This document shows, piece by piece, positions 10,601 to 18,070 of a DNA stretch of 64,000 bases (the first letter of the stretch is position 1; each line of letters opens with the position of its first letter). The stretch comes from CAWIVH01 sp963839475. GTDB lineage: Bacteria; Acidobacteriota; UBA6911. The stretch is taken from NCBI GenBank assembly GCA_963839475.1, contig CAWIVH010000018.1, positions 876,782 through 940,781 on the forward strand. The letters are read 5' to 3'. The position numbers were made by a program, and so were the translations under genes. Below the pieces are notes generated by a model. That model had not been told where the DNA came from. It made no database searches and saw only the letters and a list, made by a program, of their open reading frames with translations.

Positions 10601-10768
10601 GACTCCGCCGGCGGCTGGGCGCTGTCGCTCGACTCGAAGTTCCACCTCGGGACGGACGTGGCCTCGGCTTCGCTGACACTGACGCCGGGAGCGAGGGATT
10701 ACATGGGAAGCATCTACTGCGAAGCCGCGGACCAGTTCGACGTCGTGTCATTCGTGAGGGGGTACTGA
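7667..10768 (+). CDS. phage minor tail / tail-tip protein
   Basis: A 1033-residue protein starting at a GTG; the frame is open only back to 7646, so few extra residues are possible. The N-terminal 200 residues contain DWNGDGDFSD (a Ca-binding-like acidic turn), an LLDNSDSRFSSYN segment and a PHRRVRI stretch that recall minor tail proteins of siphophages. Long beta-rich segments follow, and no membrane segment is present. Family resemblance plus position at the head of a run of tail-like genes supports a structural, probably host-contacting role at the tail tip. No tape measure or tail-tube gene precedes it, which is odd for an intact tail operon. A baseplate-hub-like role is the main alternative. 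Confidence 0.65.
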   Translation: MLTAIYHYYVDWNGDGDFSDSSEDISAFVLQASWERGADSASPLAGRAKAGSCRILLDNSDSRFSSYNASSPLCGLILPHRRVRITMKIGAGNEEIQWQGFLDSLIPTPGERVTVSTAELVALGPLAHPSLQTLVSVPMHTDIKTGAAINEILDQVGWPAGDRRIDAGQSTMSRWWIAGQTTALQALRDLEETETGRLCETKDGKIAFEDRAHRLNSPHTVSQAGYGTDLNLWSLRQEDALNGIYNRIDAEVRTFDQSEEMVLWTLSGEPPSLAAGAALSIRGVYPTPGASTSHVAVKEWTTIDYQANSQADGGGSDLTEFVDITATKLDTEIKLEIENTGSQEAFITLLQYHGFAVVESDPLKVSAEDTESQAQFGYLPYPIPGKFLTSIREAKDRCEHLLALCKDPLPVVSFDLKANYDADHLLEAQRRDLSDRITILAGEETGLYINDGFFVEWMRHTVGRDRLHTVSLLCSAVKSHHWPASGEPYDPKTIPEPTGGGEPHVPDDIFETAAGSGLRVTFGATAWKWNADISEAEFRAKLFTEGERPDYADLRTVSEGGTLAHNGTDQLVLTGLQASYSGRNVQIKGMLRGRWYFSFRFKNGAGWSVWGDGNDVPRYVEHYVDTDDINKTDNGPPADWTGTIKAGPNPYTLIISATRPKENGNKIIAWGVQLHDKTFDKRHEFDANTDEATVYYDGSSESHAYDKGRGEFTRLSGAFPDLSANPDMMILMDVRGGEPIETFSFGLVGKVESNLNLESAFVKSGSSILLDDYREVSESMWHEPLMGFEDTHNGVPRFNVHHCQWGAITPSNQSGDKITGMGGFRPAFDPDEEGIHQDIRLKIVKPPWLWKYTDGYFGEEPNRGWWAEEFWFDTTPYDDKTELFETKPVTYPSRVKIENVEARAIFENFYSRSDDDTWFDPAAPDAGTGGTILDPDTDPVVIDCSLGRIFYLLMTKNHSLAKPINAKNGSVVCLVTTQDSAGGWALSLDSKFHLGTDVASASLTLTPGARDYMGSIYCEAADQFDVVSFVRGY

Positions 10769-10769
10769 A

Positions 10770-11561
10770 ATGGCCGTCTTCCCGATCTTCAGTTCGGATT
10801 TCCGGTATCTCGAGATGCAGAACGTGTCGGATGTCGCGAACATCGTCAATTCGTTCAAGACCGAGTCTGTCGACAACGGCACCTGGACCCGGGTTTCCAC
10901 CTACCTCTTCAAGACGGCCCAGGACTCGATGGAGCGGTGGTTCCAGCTTCAGCTGAGCGTCCTCTCAACGACGAGGCTCGGGATCACGGCGATGGACCAG
11001 TTCGGCAACACCATTGCAGCCAGGGAGATTGACATCGATGCCGGCGGCTGCAATGTCCGGATCTTCACCGGCCCCAGGCACGCCTATATCACGGCTGTCA
11101 GGAGCGGCACCCCGGAGTTCGGGGGAGCGGCATTGCTCGACCTATCGCCCGCGAACATACTGCTGCCGCTTTATTCGCTGGCAGCCTGCGGGCACCGGAG
11201 GGCATCGGACGGCGGAGCCGATCACCAATACATGGACGAGTGGGCGATGTGGGACGGATCGGCGGCAGTCAACACGTTCCGAGTGATGGCCTACACGGTC
11301 GGGAATCCGCTCACCTTCTCAGCAAAGCCGGGACTTTCGGTCTCAGGCGCCAATGTGTATTACCCCCTGAGGCTTGTGACCAAAGTCTTCGACAAGTGCC
11401 GCTGGGTGGGGCGCCTCCCGCAGTGCATCCTCGGGCCCGATTCGCTCGTTGCCGGCGCCGAGGTCACAGTCCCTATCGGGGATGCCGGCGAAACCGGGGT
11501 TTTCAAGGAATGCGGCCGCTCCGTGATCACGAATCTCAAGATGCTTGTCAGAAAGGCCTGA
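10770..11561 (+). CDS. tail-associated paralogue A1
   Basis: A 263-residue protein beginning one base after the tail gene, with a GAGGGGG ribosome site. It is the first of four tandem paralogues. Shared landmarks are an N-terminal FRYLEM-like motif, an LFKTAQDS/GRW-like block near residues 48-55, and a C-terminal GPDSLVAGAEVTVPI block. It is closest to the third copy: both contain IDAGGC followed by an R-x-F-TGP stretch, TPEFG, and end in RKA. Composition is beta-rich with aromatic residues and no membrane segment. I do not recognise a named family; a tail-fibre or decoration protein is likely from position. Confidence 0.6.
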   Translation: MAVFPIFSSDFRYLEMQNVSDVANIVNSFKTESVDNGTWTRVSTYLFKTAQDSMERWFQLQLSVLSTTRLGITAMDQFGNTIAAREIDIDAGGCNVRIFTGPRHAYITAVRSGTPEFGGAALLDLSPANILLPLYSLAACGHRRASDGGADHQYMDEWAMWDGSAAVNTFRVMAYTVGNPLTFSAKPGLSVSGANVYYPLRLVTKVFDKCRWVGRLPQCILGPDSLVAGAEVTVPIGDAGETGVFKECGRSVITNLKMLVRKA

Positions 11562-11564
11562 CCC

Positions 11565-12377
11565 ATGGCTATTCCGGCCCACCTCAACTGCGCGTTCAGT
11601 TACCAGGAGATGACCCCGATCACCGATGTCTCCTCCATCATCACGGCTTTCCGGGCCCAGGTGACCGCGATGACACCGGCATGGACTGAACCCTCGACGG
11701 CCCTTTTCAAGACTCCTGTGGATTCAGTCGGCCGGTGGATCGATGTCCTCCTGACGAGAATATCGGCAACAAACCTCGAATGCCGCGTCAGGGACAGCGG
11801 CGGCGCCACGGTCTGTACCGTCCGGATGCAGATCGATTCGGGGAGCGTCGTAAGAATATATGCCGGGGAGTTCTACTTCCACATCGAGGCGGTCCGGGGG
11901 AGTCCGAACTCCCCTGAGTGGCTGAAAGGGGGCATCCTCGACCTGAGCCCCGAAGCACAGAACATCCACACCCACTGGGCCTACGGCGACGGCTCGCGAA
12001 CGGCGGCCGACGCGCTCCAGAACCCACACCAGCCGATGTGCCTCTACGCCCTGGACGATGCTGCTTATTCGAGGCAGCCCAGGATTCCGCTCTCTGCGAC
12101 TGGTTCAGCCGGACTCACTTCCATGCAGCCGCTTTATAGTCCGGGGGGCGGCGGGATGTTCATGGCGGCGACCGTTTATGCCGTCCCGACGGGCGCTCCG
12201 TCAGGCGCGGGCTGGGGCCATGTCGCCGGAAGGATGTACCAGCATCTGCAGTGCCCCGGGGACGCCTCGATCGGGTCGGAGTTCAAGGTGCCCGTCGACA
12301 CGAACGAGCGGCGCTGGTTCAAGGTGCTGGCGCCGGGCACGGCCTACGGCTTTCGCCTCGCCTGCAGGATCTCGTAG
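11565..12377 (+). CDS. tail-associated paralogue B1
   Basis: A 270-residue protein, three bases after A1. It has the shared W-TEPS-x-x-LFKTPVDS-x-GRW block near residues 44-62. It pairs with the fourth copy through the block LLTRISATNLECR, which the A-type copies lack, and it does not end in RKA. The variable middle (about 130-220) has glycine- and proline-rich loops. The function is inferred only from being in the tail module; the diverged middle would suit a surface-exposed binding part. Confidence 0.6.
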   Translation: MAIPAHLNCAFSYQEMTPITDVSSIITAFRAQVTAMTPAWTEPSTALFKTPVDSVGRWIDVLLTRISATNLECRVRDSGGATVCTVRMQIDSGSVVRIYAGEFYFHIEAVRGSPNSPEWLKGGILDLSPEAQNIHTHWAYGDGSRTAADALQNPHQPMCLYALDDAAYSRQPRIPLSATGSAGLTSMQPLYSPGGGGMFMAATVYAVPTGAPSGAGWGHVAGRMYQHLQCPGDASIGSEFKVPVDTNERRWFKVLAPGTAYGFRLACRIS

Positions 12378-12386
12378 GGAGACCAT

Positions 12387-13181
12387 ATGTCTGTTCCAGC
12401 ATTCCTTGCCGGTAACTTCCGCTACCTTGAAACCGCCGGGGTCACGGACGTCAATACCATCATCTCCGACATGCGCGCCGAACTCGTCAACGCCACAAAC
12501 GGCTGGACCGAGCCCGTCGCGGGAAGCTTCAAGAGCCCCGTCGACAGTTACGGCCGCTTTATCGTGATCGCCCTAACGCGCCAGTCCGCTACCCGCATCG
12601 CATTCGTCGTGACCGACAAGTGGGCGCAGCAGATCGTCAACGGCACCTTCGATATAGACGCCGGCGGCTGCATGGTCCGCTACTTTACCGGCCCCGACTG
12701 CTGCTATGTCGAAACCGTCCGGGCGACGACGCCGGAGTTCGGCATGGCTTGGAAGGCAAACATCAGCCCCGAGATCGACGGCATCGACGGCTACGCCTGG
12801 TTTGCCCACACCTACAGGAACAGCACCGGCACAACCCAGACCAGCACCTTCTCCACGGCTTACGGATGGAACGGGAGCAGCTACCAGAGCGGCGAGTATC
12901 TCTGCTCGGCTGAGATGTACTCGAGCAACGCGAGCTTCTCGAACGGCCGGACCTACTCCGGCACTCATCTTTTCGTTCCCGAGGAGTGCTTCCACTATGC
13001 GCCCGGCGCGGCCGTCTGGGCCTGGGCGGGCAGGATGCCGCAGACCGTTCAGGGTCCGAACAGCCTCGCGGCAGGCTCCGAGGTGACGATCCCGATCGAC
13101 GACGGGGTGAACGCTACTTTCAAGAAGACCTGCTCGCGGACCGGAACCTTCGGCGTGAACCTCTTCTTCAGGAAGGCTTGA
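12387..13181 (+). CDS. tail-associated paralogue A2
   Basis: A 264-residue protein starting after a GGGAG ribosome site. It has the common EPV-x-GSFKSPVDS-x-GR block and the A-type blocks (IDAGGCMVRYFTGP and a TPEFG motif), and ends FFRKA like A1. The middle (about 140-210) is rich in Ser, Thr, Asn and Tyr (for example NSTGTTQTSTFST), a composition common in fibre-like receptor-binding regions. The C-terminal GPNSLAAGSEVTIPIDDG block is shared by the family. Not assigned to a named family. Confidence 0.6.
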   Translation: MSVPAFLAGNFRYLETAGVTDVNTIISDMRAELVNATNGWTEPVAGSFKSPVDSYGRFIVIALTRQSATRIAFVVTDKWAQQIVNGTFDIDAGGCMVRYFTGPDCCYVETVRATTPEFGMAWKANISPEIDGIDGYAWFAHTYRNSTGTTQTSTFSTAYGWNGSSYQSGEYLCSAEMYSSNASFSNGRTYSGTHLFVPEECFHYAPGAAVWAWAGRMPQTVQGPNSLAAGSEVTIPIDDGVNATFKKTCSRTGTFGVNLFFRKA

Positions 13182-13184
13182 CCC

Positions 13185-13952
13185 ATGGCAGTCCCAGCTT
13201 TTCTCAACGAGAGCTTCCACTACACCAGGATGCCTGCCGTCACCGACATGGCCGACGTGATCACAAGGTTCCGGGCCGATTCGGCCGGGATGTCGTGGTC
13301 GGAACCCTCGGCGGGACTCTTCAAGTCGCCTGTCGATGCCGACGGCCGCTGGTTCGACCTCCTCCTGACGAGGATATCGGCGACGAATCTCGAATGCCGC
13401 ATGAGGACATCCACGGCGGTCACGGTCTACGCCGGCAGGATCCAGATCGATGCAGCAGGCGACGACGTGATCATACTGCTCGGGCCTCACTACTTCTGGA
13501 TCTGCTCCCTCAAAGCCAATGGCATCTGGGAGTGGGCAAACGGCGGGATCTTCGATGTCAGCCCGGAAACCCAGACCGTCTATGACAAGTACTATTACGG
13601 GTTCGCCTACCGGACGACTGGGGATGCGGTCCAGAGCTACAGCTCGGCGAGCCACGCATTCGCCTGGGGAGGATCATCCTACGCGCTGACGGAAACGATG
13701 TGGCATAACTGGACGACTCGCGGCATAGCGGTCGCCATGTGGTCGATGACGACCGGGGCGGCTATCTTCCAGCCGGTGAACGGGTCGATCCAGGCATACT
13801 ACGCTGGCCGTCTCTATAACCACCTCTTCGGACCTAATGGCATCTCTCCCGGTTCCATAGTGGATGTCCCCATCGACGACGGCGTCACGGGAAAGTTCCT
13901 GGCCATATACCCTTCGGTCGGCCAGTGTCGGCTTTTCGTGAGGTGCGGATAG
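13185..13952 (+). CDS. tail-associated paralogue B2
   Basis: A 255-residue protein, three bases after A2 with GGAAGG upstream of its start. The B-type hallmark LLTRISATNLECR is identical to that in B1, and the block W-SEPSAGLFKSPVD-x-DGRW is conserved. The middle is aromatic and Ser-rich (YYYGFAYRT, SYSSASHAF). It ends with a Cys-containing LFVRCG instead of RKA. The stop codon overlaps the GTG start of the next gene by one base, which supports one transcription unit for the whole tail module. Confidence 0.6.
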   Translation: MAVPAFLNESFHYTRMPAVTDMADVITRFRADSAGMSWSEPSAGLFKSPVDADGRWFDLLLTRISATNLECRMRTSTAVTVYAGRIQIDAAGDDVIILLGPHYFWICSLKANGIWEWANGGIFDVSPETQTVYDKYYYGFAYRTTGDAVQSYSSASHAFAWGGSSYALTETMWHNWTTRGIAVAMWSMTTGAAIFQPVNGSIQAYYAGRLYNHLFGPNGISPGSIVDVPIDDGVTGKFLAIYPSVGQCRLFVRCG

Positions 13953-14351
13953 GTGTTTGTCTCGGGCGGCGAGTACTTCGAATCCATGGTCTTCTCGGCG
14001 GTCCAAGGGAAGAGAATCGAGGCAAAGCAGACAATCGACACCGCGCCGAATCCCGATCGCGCGCACAAGCGGGAGTTCATATCGGCCGCTGCAGTCGAAG
14101 TAAACGGGGCCTATGCCTCCAGGGGCCTCTTTGAGTTTATCCGCTCCGACCCCTGGCTCTTCCGGGATGCCCGGAAGGTGGAGCTCAGGCAGGGGATCGG
14201 CCTCGCCCCCGGCGGGACTGCGAAGGCATTCAGCGGCAGCTTCGTCTCGGAGCTGACCGGGATCTTCATGCGGGACTGGTCGTTGGCTCCCAATCCCGTC
14301 TACCAGAACCAGGGATTCATGCCGGAATTCATCCTGCTCCTTTGCGACTGA
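13953..14351 (+). CDS. tail-module protein of unknown function
   Basis: A 132-residue protein with a GTG start that overlaps the preceding stop codon. The sequence is a single mixed alpha/beta domain with R-E-F-I-S-A-A-A-V-EVNG and GLAPGGTAKAFSG motifs and no membrane segment or cysteine cluster until a C-terminal LLLCD. Its place directly after the four paralogues suggests a tail component or chaperone. A further 144 bases without a gene separate it from the next start at 14496. Confidence 0.5.
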   Translation: MFVSGGEYFESMVFSAVQGKRIEAKQTIDTAPNPDRAHKREFISAAAVEVNGAYASRGLFEFIRSDPWLFRDARKVELRQGIGLAPGGTAKAFSGSFVSELTGIFMRDWSLAPNPVYQNQGFMPEFILLLCD

Positions 14352-14495
14352 TCGTGAATGACTCAAAGGACCGGGGGCACGGCGCCATCCACATAACCAT
14401 AGGCATCATTCCAACAGTTTTCACGGGCGATCGGGCTCCGGACAAGCCGGCGCTCGACCCCGCGCTTAATCCACCCAGACAATGAAAGGAACAAC

Positions 14496-14921
14496 ATGAG
14501 CAAATCGTGTGCGGAACTTCAGGCGGACCTTGATTATCAACAGCAGACGGTGAGGCCCGGGAGGCTTCTTAGTCAGCAATATACCGCCCAGCAGCTCGCT
14601 TACTGGCAGCAGATGTACCAGATGCTGTCGAACGTGATCACCAACATGAATGCAATGCAGAGCGCCTGTGTCCGGAATCTCCGGGACAGCGCCGCCGTAA
14701 ACTACACGCAGCCGCCTGCTTACTATGCGGACGAGGAAACGGGAAACACAGAACTGGTCGGGATCGAAACCCAGCTCGCAAACGCGCAGGCGGACCAGAA
14801 CAACGCCCAGAACAATGCCGAATGCTTCGGCGGGCAGTACCAGCAGGCGACATGCGATCTGGCTGCCTGCGACGCCGAGATCGCGAGCATCCAGAACCAG
14901 ATGATTGCCCAGGGTTGCTGA
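14496..14921 (+). CDS. Gln/Asn/Ala-rich coiled-coil protein
   Basis: A 141-residue protein with a good AAAGGAAC ribosome site. It is rich in Gln, Asn and Ala, has predicted helices at both ends (SYxQQ and QLANAQADQNNAQNNA stretches), and five cysteines: one near residue 5, one mid-protein, then C-x19-C-x5-C near the C-terminus. No membrane segment is present. Repeated Gln/Asn heptad-like spacing suggests a coiled coil. It sits between the tail and lysis genes; the function is unknown. Confidence 0.55.
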   Translation: MSKSCAELQADLDYQQQTVRPGRLLSQQYTAQQLAYWQQMYQMLSNVITNMNAMQSACVRNLRDSAAVNYTQPPAYYADEETGNTELVGIETQLANAQADQNNAQNNAECFGGQYQQATCDLAACDAEIASIQNQMIAQGC

Positions 14922-14944
14922 CGGTGGCGGAAAGGGCAGCATCC

Positions 14945-15091
14945 ATGACCTGCGCTGAAATAGCCGCGGCCTTGGCCGCGGTGAAAGCCAGGCTGTCGGG
15001 CCGGAACGCTTTGCCCGGGTCCGAAGTGTCCGCCCTCGAGTCCCGACTCCTGGACCTGCGCCGCCGGTGGAAAGCTCAAGGGTGCACCTGA
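14945..15091 (+). CDS. very small helical protein
   Basis: A 48-residue frame starting at ATG 14945, or at GTG 14924 (three bases after the previous stop), with a GGAAAGGGCAG purine stretch between. It encodes two amphipathic helices (AEIAAALAAVKARLSG and SEVSALESRLLDLRRRW) split by a short Pro/Gly turn, ending with a cysteine. Similar two-helix 50-residue proteins occur beside coiled-coil phage proteins (head-tail connector or gpW-like), but identity cannot be claimed. About 175 bases to the next gene show nothing clear. Confidence 0.4.
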   Translation: MTCAEIAAALAAVKARLSGRNALPGSEVSALESRLLDLRRRWKAQGCT

Positions 15092-15266
15092 CGCGATCTG
15101 CCGGGGCCATGTAATGAGCCCGGGGAAAAGCTTTGACCTGCGGCTTGGTATAGGGCGGGGGTGAACATTCACGCCCGCCCTCTCTCGCAACAAACGTGAT
15201 TGAGTCCCGTGGCCGGGTCCTGATGCCCGAGTTCATGCTTCTTATTAATGATTGACACGGGAAGTG

Positions 15267-15575
15267 ATGCCGATGGCGAAACTGTTTCTGGAAGGGGCGG
15301 CAGGCGCCCTGGTCGAGATTGCGATCCTTCTTGTATCGGGGATTGTTCTGCTCGACCGAATCAGGCACATGACCGGTGACCTCAAGACCCGGGTCGATTC
15401 CCTCGAGGGATGGCGCGACGGCCACGTCACGAGCAGCCAGCCCCATGCAGTCTGCATCCTCGAGGACCGCAGGAAGCTCGACGAGCACGAACGTCTGGAG
15501 AGGATCGAGCGCAAGATTGACCGCCTCGAAGAGCGAATCGATGCCCTGACCGAGAAGATCCATGAGCGAAACTGA
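15267..15575 (+). CDS. membrane-anchored coiled-coil protein of the lysis module
   Basis: A 102-residue protein. ATG 15267 or 15273, after GGGAAG, is preferred over the upstream TTG at 15252. One transmembrane helix (about residues 8-28, GALVEIAILLVSGIVLL) is followed by a charged coiled coil up to the C-terminus (RKLDEHERLERIERKIDRL). Its end overlaps the lysozyme gene by 14 bases, so the two are translationally coupled. Position and topology fit a holin-associated or i-spanin-like lysis protein; an unrelated membrane adaptor is possible. Confidence 0.55.
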   Translation: MPMAKLFLEGAAGALVEIAILLVSGIVLLDRIRHMTGDLKTRVDSLEGWRDGHVTSSQPHAVCILEDRRKLDEHERLERIERKIDRLEERIDALTEKIHERN

Positions 15576-16080
15576 GATCCTGCGGTTCATCAGGGAGACC
15601 TATGGCGGGATGATCGCCGACGCTGCCTTGAAGCACCGCCACCGGTCCGAAGTCCTCGCCGGGATCCTCATGCGCGAGACGCAGGGCGGCCTGTCCCCTT
15701 TGCTGGATCAGCCGGGGCCGGCTGGTCGCGGAGACCGCGACAAGCAGGGCCGATGCCACGGCCACGGCTTATGTCAGATCGACGACCGCTCCTTCCCGGA
15801 ATTCTGCGCTGGACCTGATTGGAAGGACCCTGCAAAGAACATCGAAATGGGCGCCTGGGTGCTTGGCCGCAAGCGGGCATTTCTCGCGGCGAAAACGCTC
15901 GGCTTCCAGCTCACGAACGACGAGCTCGAAAGGGCATCGATCGCCGCCTACAACGCCGGCGAGGGACGCGTGCTGAAAGAGCTCAAGCAGGGCCGCGATG
16001 TCGACAGCCTTACGGCGCATGGCGACTACGCCGCCTCGGTCCTGCGATTCGCCGAGCAATACCTGAAACTGAAGGAATGA
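15562..16080 (+). CDS. phage endolysin, goose-type lysozyme/SLT-like
   Basis: A 172-residue single-domain muramidase. The probable catalytic Glu is E39 in MRETQGG. The GHGLCQID motif (residues 67-74) and AAYNAGEG (about 127-134) are the signature blocks of the goose-type lysozyme and soluble lytic transglycosylase fold. It has no signal peptide, so it would need a holin to reach peptidoglycan, and holin-like genes lie on both sides. It should cleave the MurNAc-GlcNAc linkage at host lysis. Overlap with the upstream gene and a four-base gap to the downstream one support one operon. Confidence 0.85.
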   Translation: MSETEILRFIRETYGGMIADAALKHRHRSEVLAGILMRETQGGLSPLLDQPGPAGRGDRDKQGRCHGHGLCQIDDRSFPEFCAGPDWKDPAKNIEMGAWVLGRKRAFLAAKTLGFQLTNDELERASIAAYNAGEGRVLKELKQGRDVDSLTAHGDYAASVLRFAEQYLKLKE

Positions 16081-16084
16081 CATC

Positions 16085-16294
16085 GTGGATTGGCACGATT
16101 GGATGCGCAACGACAAAACGATGCTCGGGCTTCTGATCGTCTTTGTGCTCCTTCTGTGGGCCTGGGTGCGTGAGCCGAAATTATTTGATCTCGTGAATCT
16201 GTTCGCCGGCGCCCTGATCGCTCTGATTACGGGCGCGGTTCTGAGAAGGAACGGCAATGGGAACGGCACCGACACACAGGATCCACGGAAATGA
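16085..16294 (+). CDS. holin-like small membrane protein
   Basis: A 69-residue protein with a GTG start. Two hydrophobic helices are visible (about residues 13-30, MLGLLIVFVLLLWAW, and 37-54, LVNLFAGALIALITGAV), with a short charged, glycine/asparagine-rich tail. Two-helix topology and location four bases after the endolysin gene fit a class II holin. The final codons overlap the next start (ATGA). No sequence family is claimed. Confidence 0.6.
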   Translation: MDWHDWMRNDKTMLGLLIVFVLLLWAWVREPKLFDLVNLFAGALIALITGAVLRRNGNGNGTDTQDPRK

Positions 16295-17013
16295 GAACCT
16301 TTGTTGATTGTCTGAAATGTCTTTGCCTGATCGCCGCCATTTTCGCCCTGGTCGGGGCGGGGCTGGCATTCAGAGAGATCGGAAGAGTCTCGCAATCCGC
16401 GACAGACGCGGCTACTGAAATCAGGGGCGTGGCCCAGGAACTGAGAAAAACGGCGGCCGCCGTCTCGGAATACGCGCAGCACCAGACGCAACAGCTTATG
16501 GATCCGCGCAACCAGAAAGCCCTCGATGCCGGCATCCAGGCCTTCGCGGTATTCAACGGCACCGGTAGGCTCATCAACCGCGAGGTAATTCCCCGTGCAA
16601 TGGATGTCCTCGACAACCTCTCGAATGCTACGGCGTCGCTCGACAGGGCAATTCAGGCAACGGACAAGTCAGTAAACGCGGAGCTACTGCCGGAATCGAA
16701 GCGCGTGCTTACGGGCGCGACCGATGCCATCGCGGCCACAAAAAACTCGGCCGAGGCGGCGACCACCCAGATCGTTCAGGCGGGAAACGACATTCATTCA
16801 ATCCTGTCAGACCCCGCCATCAAATCCATCCTGGCGGAAACAACCCAAATTGCAGACCACACCGACAGCGTGGCGGCGAACCTCGAGGAGGCGTCTAAAC
16901 AGATGCCGCGGATCGCCGCCGATGTCGAGCGGATCGCCGCGACCAGTTCTCGCTACAGGAAAGCAGTTCTTTTGTCTCAAATCCTGTCCGCCCTCGCGCG
17001 GGCATTTTTCTGA
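16291..17013 (+). CDS. membrane-anchored long coiled-coil protein
   Basis: A 240-residue protein with an N-terminal transmembrane or signal-anchor helix (about 8-28) followed by Ala/Thr/Ser-rich helices resembling methyl-accepting or laminin-like coiled coils (ATDAATEIRGVAQELRKTAAA, DAIAATKNSAEAATTQIVQ). It lacks the conserved hairpin of chemoreceptors. It is translationally coupled to the holin-like gene. It may be a spanin-like or host-envelope-interacting protein; the function is unknown. Confidence 0.5.
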   Translation: MRTFVDCLKCLCLIAAIFALVGAGLAFREIGRVSQSATDAATEIRGVAQELRKTAAAVSEYAQHQTQQLMDPRNQKALDAGIQAFAVFNGTGRLINREVIPRAMDVLDNLSNATASLDRAIQATDKSVNAELLPESKRVLTGATDAIAATKNSAEAATTQIVQAGNDIHSILSDPAIKSILAETTQIADHTDSVAANLEEASKQMPRIAADVERIAATSSRYRKAVLLSQILSALARAFF

Positions 17014-17022
17014 GGTGACAAA

Positions 17023-17307
17023 ATGACAAATCTGTTGAAGCGAATCAGCGGCGCCATGAAGGACGCCGTATTTCAGATGTTCGGGCTGCAGGCTGTTTTC
17101 GGCTCGGGGACCGGAGATGCCAAGAAAGCGGCGATCATGGATTTCCTGAGGAATGCGATCGGCGTCGGGGAACTGGCCCTTGGGCGCGACATCGTCGACG
17201 AAGCCGAATTCGTTGCCGGCCTCGATCAAGCCGCAGAAGGCGTGCTCCGAGCGCTGAAGGCAACGAATCTATGGCAGAAAACCTTCGGCCCAACCAAGGC
17301 AGCGTGA
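17023..17307 (+). CDS. small phage protein of unknown function (duplicated)
   Basis: A 94-residue soluble protein, nine bases after the preceding gene, with a GAGGTG ribosome site. It is mostly helical, with the block KKAAIMDFLRNAIGVGELALG and the ending LWQKTFGPTKAA. A decayed second copy lies at 17692-17964, after the lipoprotein gene. I do not recognise the family. Confidence 0.55.
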   Translation: MTNLLKRISGAMKDAVFQMFGLQAVFGSGTGDAKKAAIMDFLRNAIGVGELALGRDIVDEAEFVAGLDQAAEGVLRALKATNLWQKTFGPTKAA

Positions 17308-17314
17308 GGTGAAT

Positions 17315-17671
17315 ATGAAACGACTGATTCTCGCGGCTCTTTTCCTTCTCCTGGCCTGCTCTCTCATGGCCCAGACCGGCACAGGAACAGTCACGCTTGC
17401 TTGGGACGCAAACCCGGCCACTGACCAGGTCACGAAGTATACTGTTTACCGGGCCCCGGCCGCAGCTGGCCCGTGGACCAAGGTGCAGGATGTGACCGCG
17501 ACCACCGCGACGGTGACCGGGCTGTCCCCGGGGATCTATTTCTTCCGGGTTACCGCCAGCAACGTCTGGGCCGAGAGCGGGCCGTCGAACGTGGTCAGCA
17601 CACCGCCTCCAGCCGGCGCTCCCGCCAACCTGAAGGTCACTGTGACCTTGCAGGTGACGGTTGTGCCTTAA
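17315..17671 (+). CDS. fibronectin type III lipoprotein
   Basis: A 118-residue protein; ATG 17315 is preferred over GTG 17309. The signal sequence ends in a lipobox-like LLLAC (Cys at about residue 14), so it is probably lipid-anchored. The mature protein is one FN3 domain (about 22-105) with the strands VTLAWDANPATDQVTKY, TVYRA and GIYFFRVTASN. FN3 domains bind carbohydrate or protein. Placed at the end of the lysis cassette, it could be an o-spanin-like lipoprotein or a conversion factor that changes the host surface. Confidence 0.65.
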   Translation: MKRLILAALFLLLACSLMAQTGTGTVTLAWDANPATDQVTKYTVYRAPAAAGPWTKVQDVTATTATVTGLSPGIYFFRVTASNVWAESGPSNVVSTPPPAGAPANLKVTVTLQVTVVP

Positions 17672-17691
17672 ACTTCAAGTTCTTTTAGTCA

Positions 17692-17964
17692 AAGCGCATC
17701 GGCGGCGCCCTGAAAGACGCAACGTGGTTCAGCCGTTTGGCTTGCATGCACTTTTCAGCCGCGGGACCGGAGAGACCAAAAAGGCGGCCATCATGGATTT
17801 CCTGAAGAACGCGATCGGCGTCGGCGAGATGGCGCTCGGTAAGGACATCGTTGACGAGGCGGAATTCGTAGCCGGCCTTAAACCAGGCCGCGGAGGGAAT
17901 TCTCCGCGCCCTGAAGGCCACCAACCTGTGGCAGAAGGCGTTCGGCGCAACCAAAGCTGCATGA
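17692..17964 (+). pseudogene. decayed duplicate of the 17023 gene
   Basis: The stretch aligns base by base with 17038-17307 (about 75-80 percent identical by eye), including the blocks for AIMDFLKNAIGVGEMALGKDIVDEAEFVAGL and the C-terminal LWQKAFGATKAA. It has no start codon of its own in place and is frameshifted at least twice: near 17750 and again near 17880, where GCCTTAAACCAGGCC replaces GCCTCGATCAAGCC. The FN3 lipoprotein gene lies between the two copies. Confidence 0.75.
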
Positions 17965-18070
17965 AGCAGTTATCCGAATAAATTATGCTGTCGCCCTTAA
18001 CTTGCTCCATGGTCAACTGCTGGAACAATCCACTTGGATTTCAGCTGCATGCCTCGGCATAATAGGCAGT

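Noticed and set aside
12573..13655. 360-residue antisense ORF across the tail paralogues
   Set aside because: It spans two real plus-strand genes and has shadow composition; no start context.
14277..14296. CGTTGGCTCC match to the tRNA-Thr acceptor end
   Set aside because: Only ten bases, in the wrong orientation for an att site, and inside a coding gene; chance.
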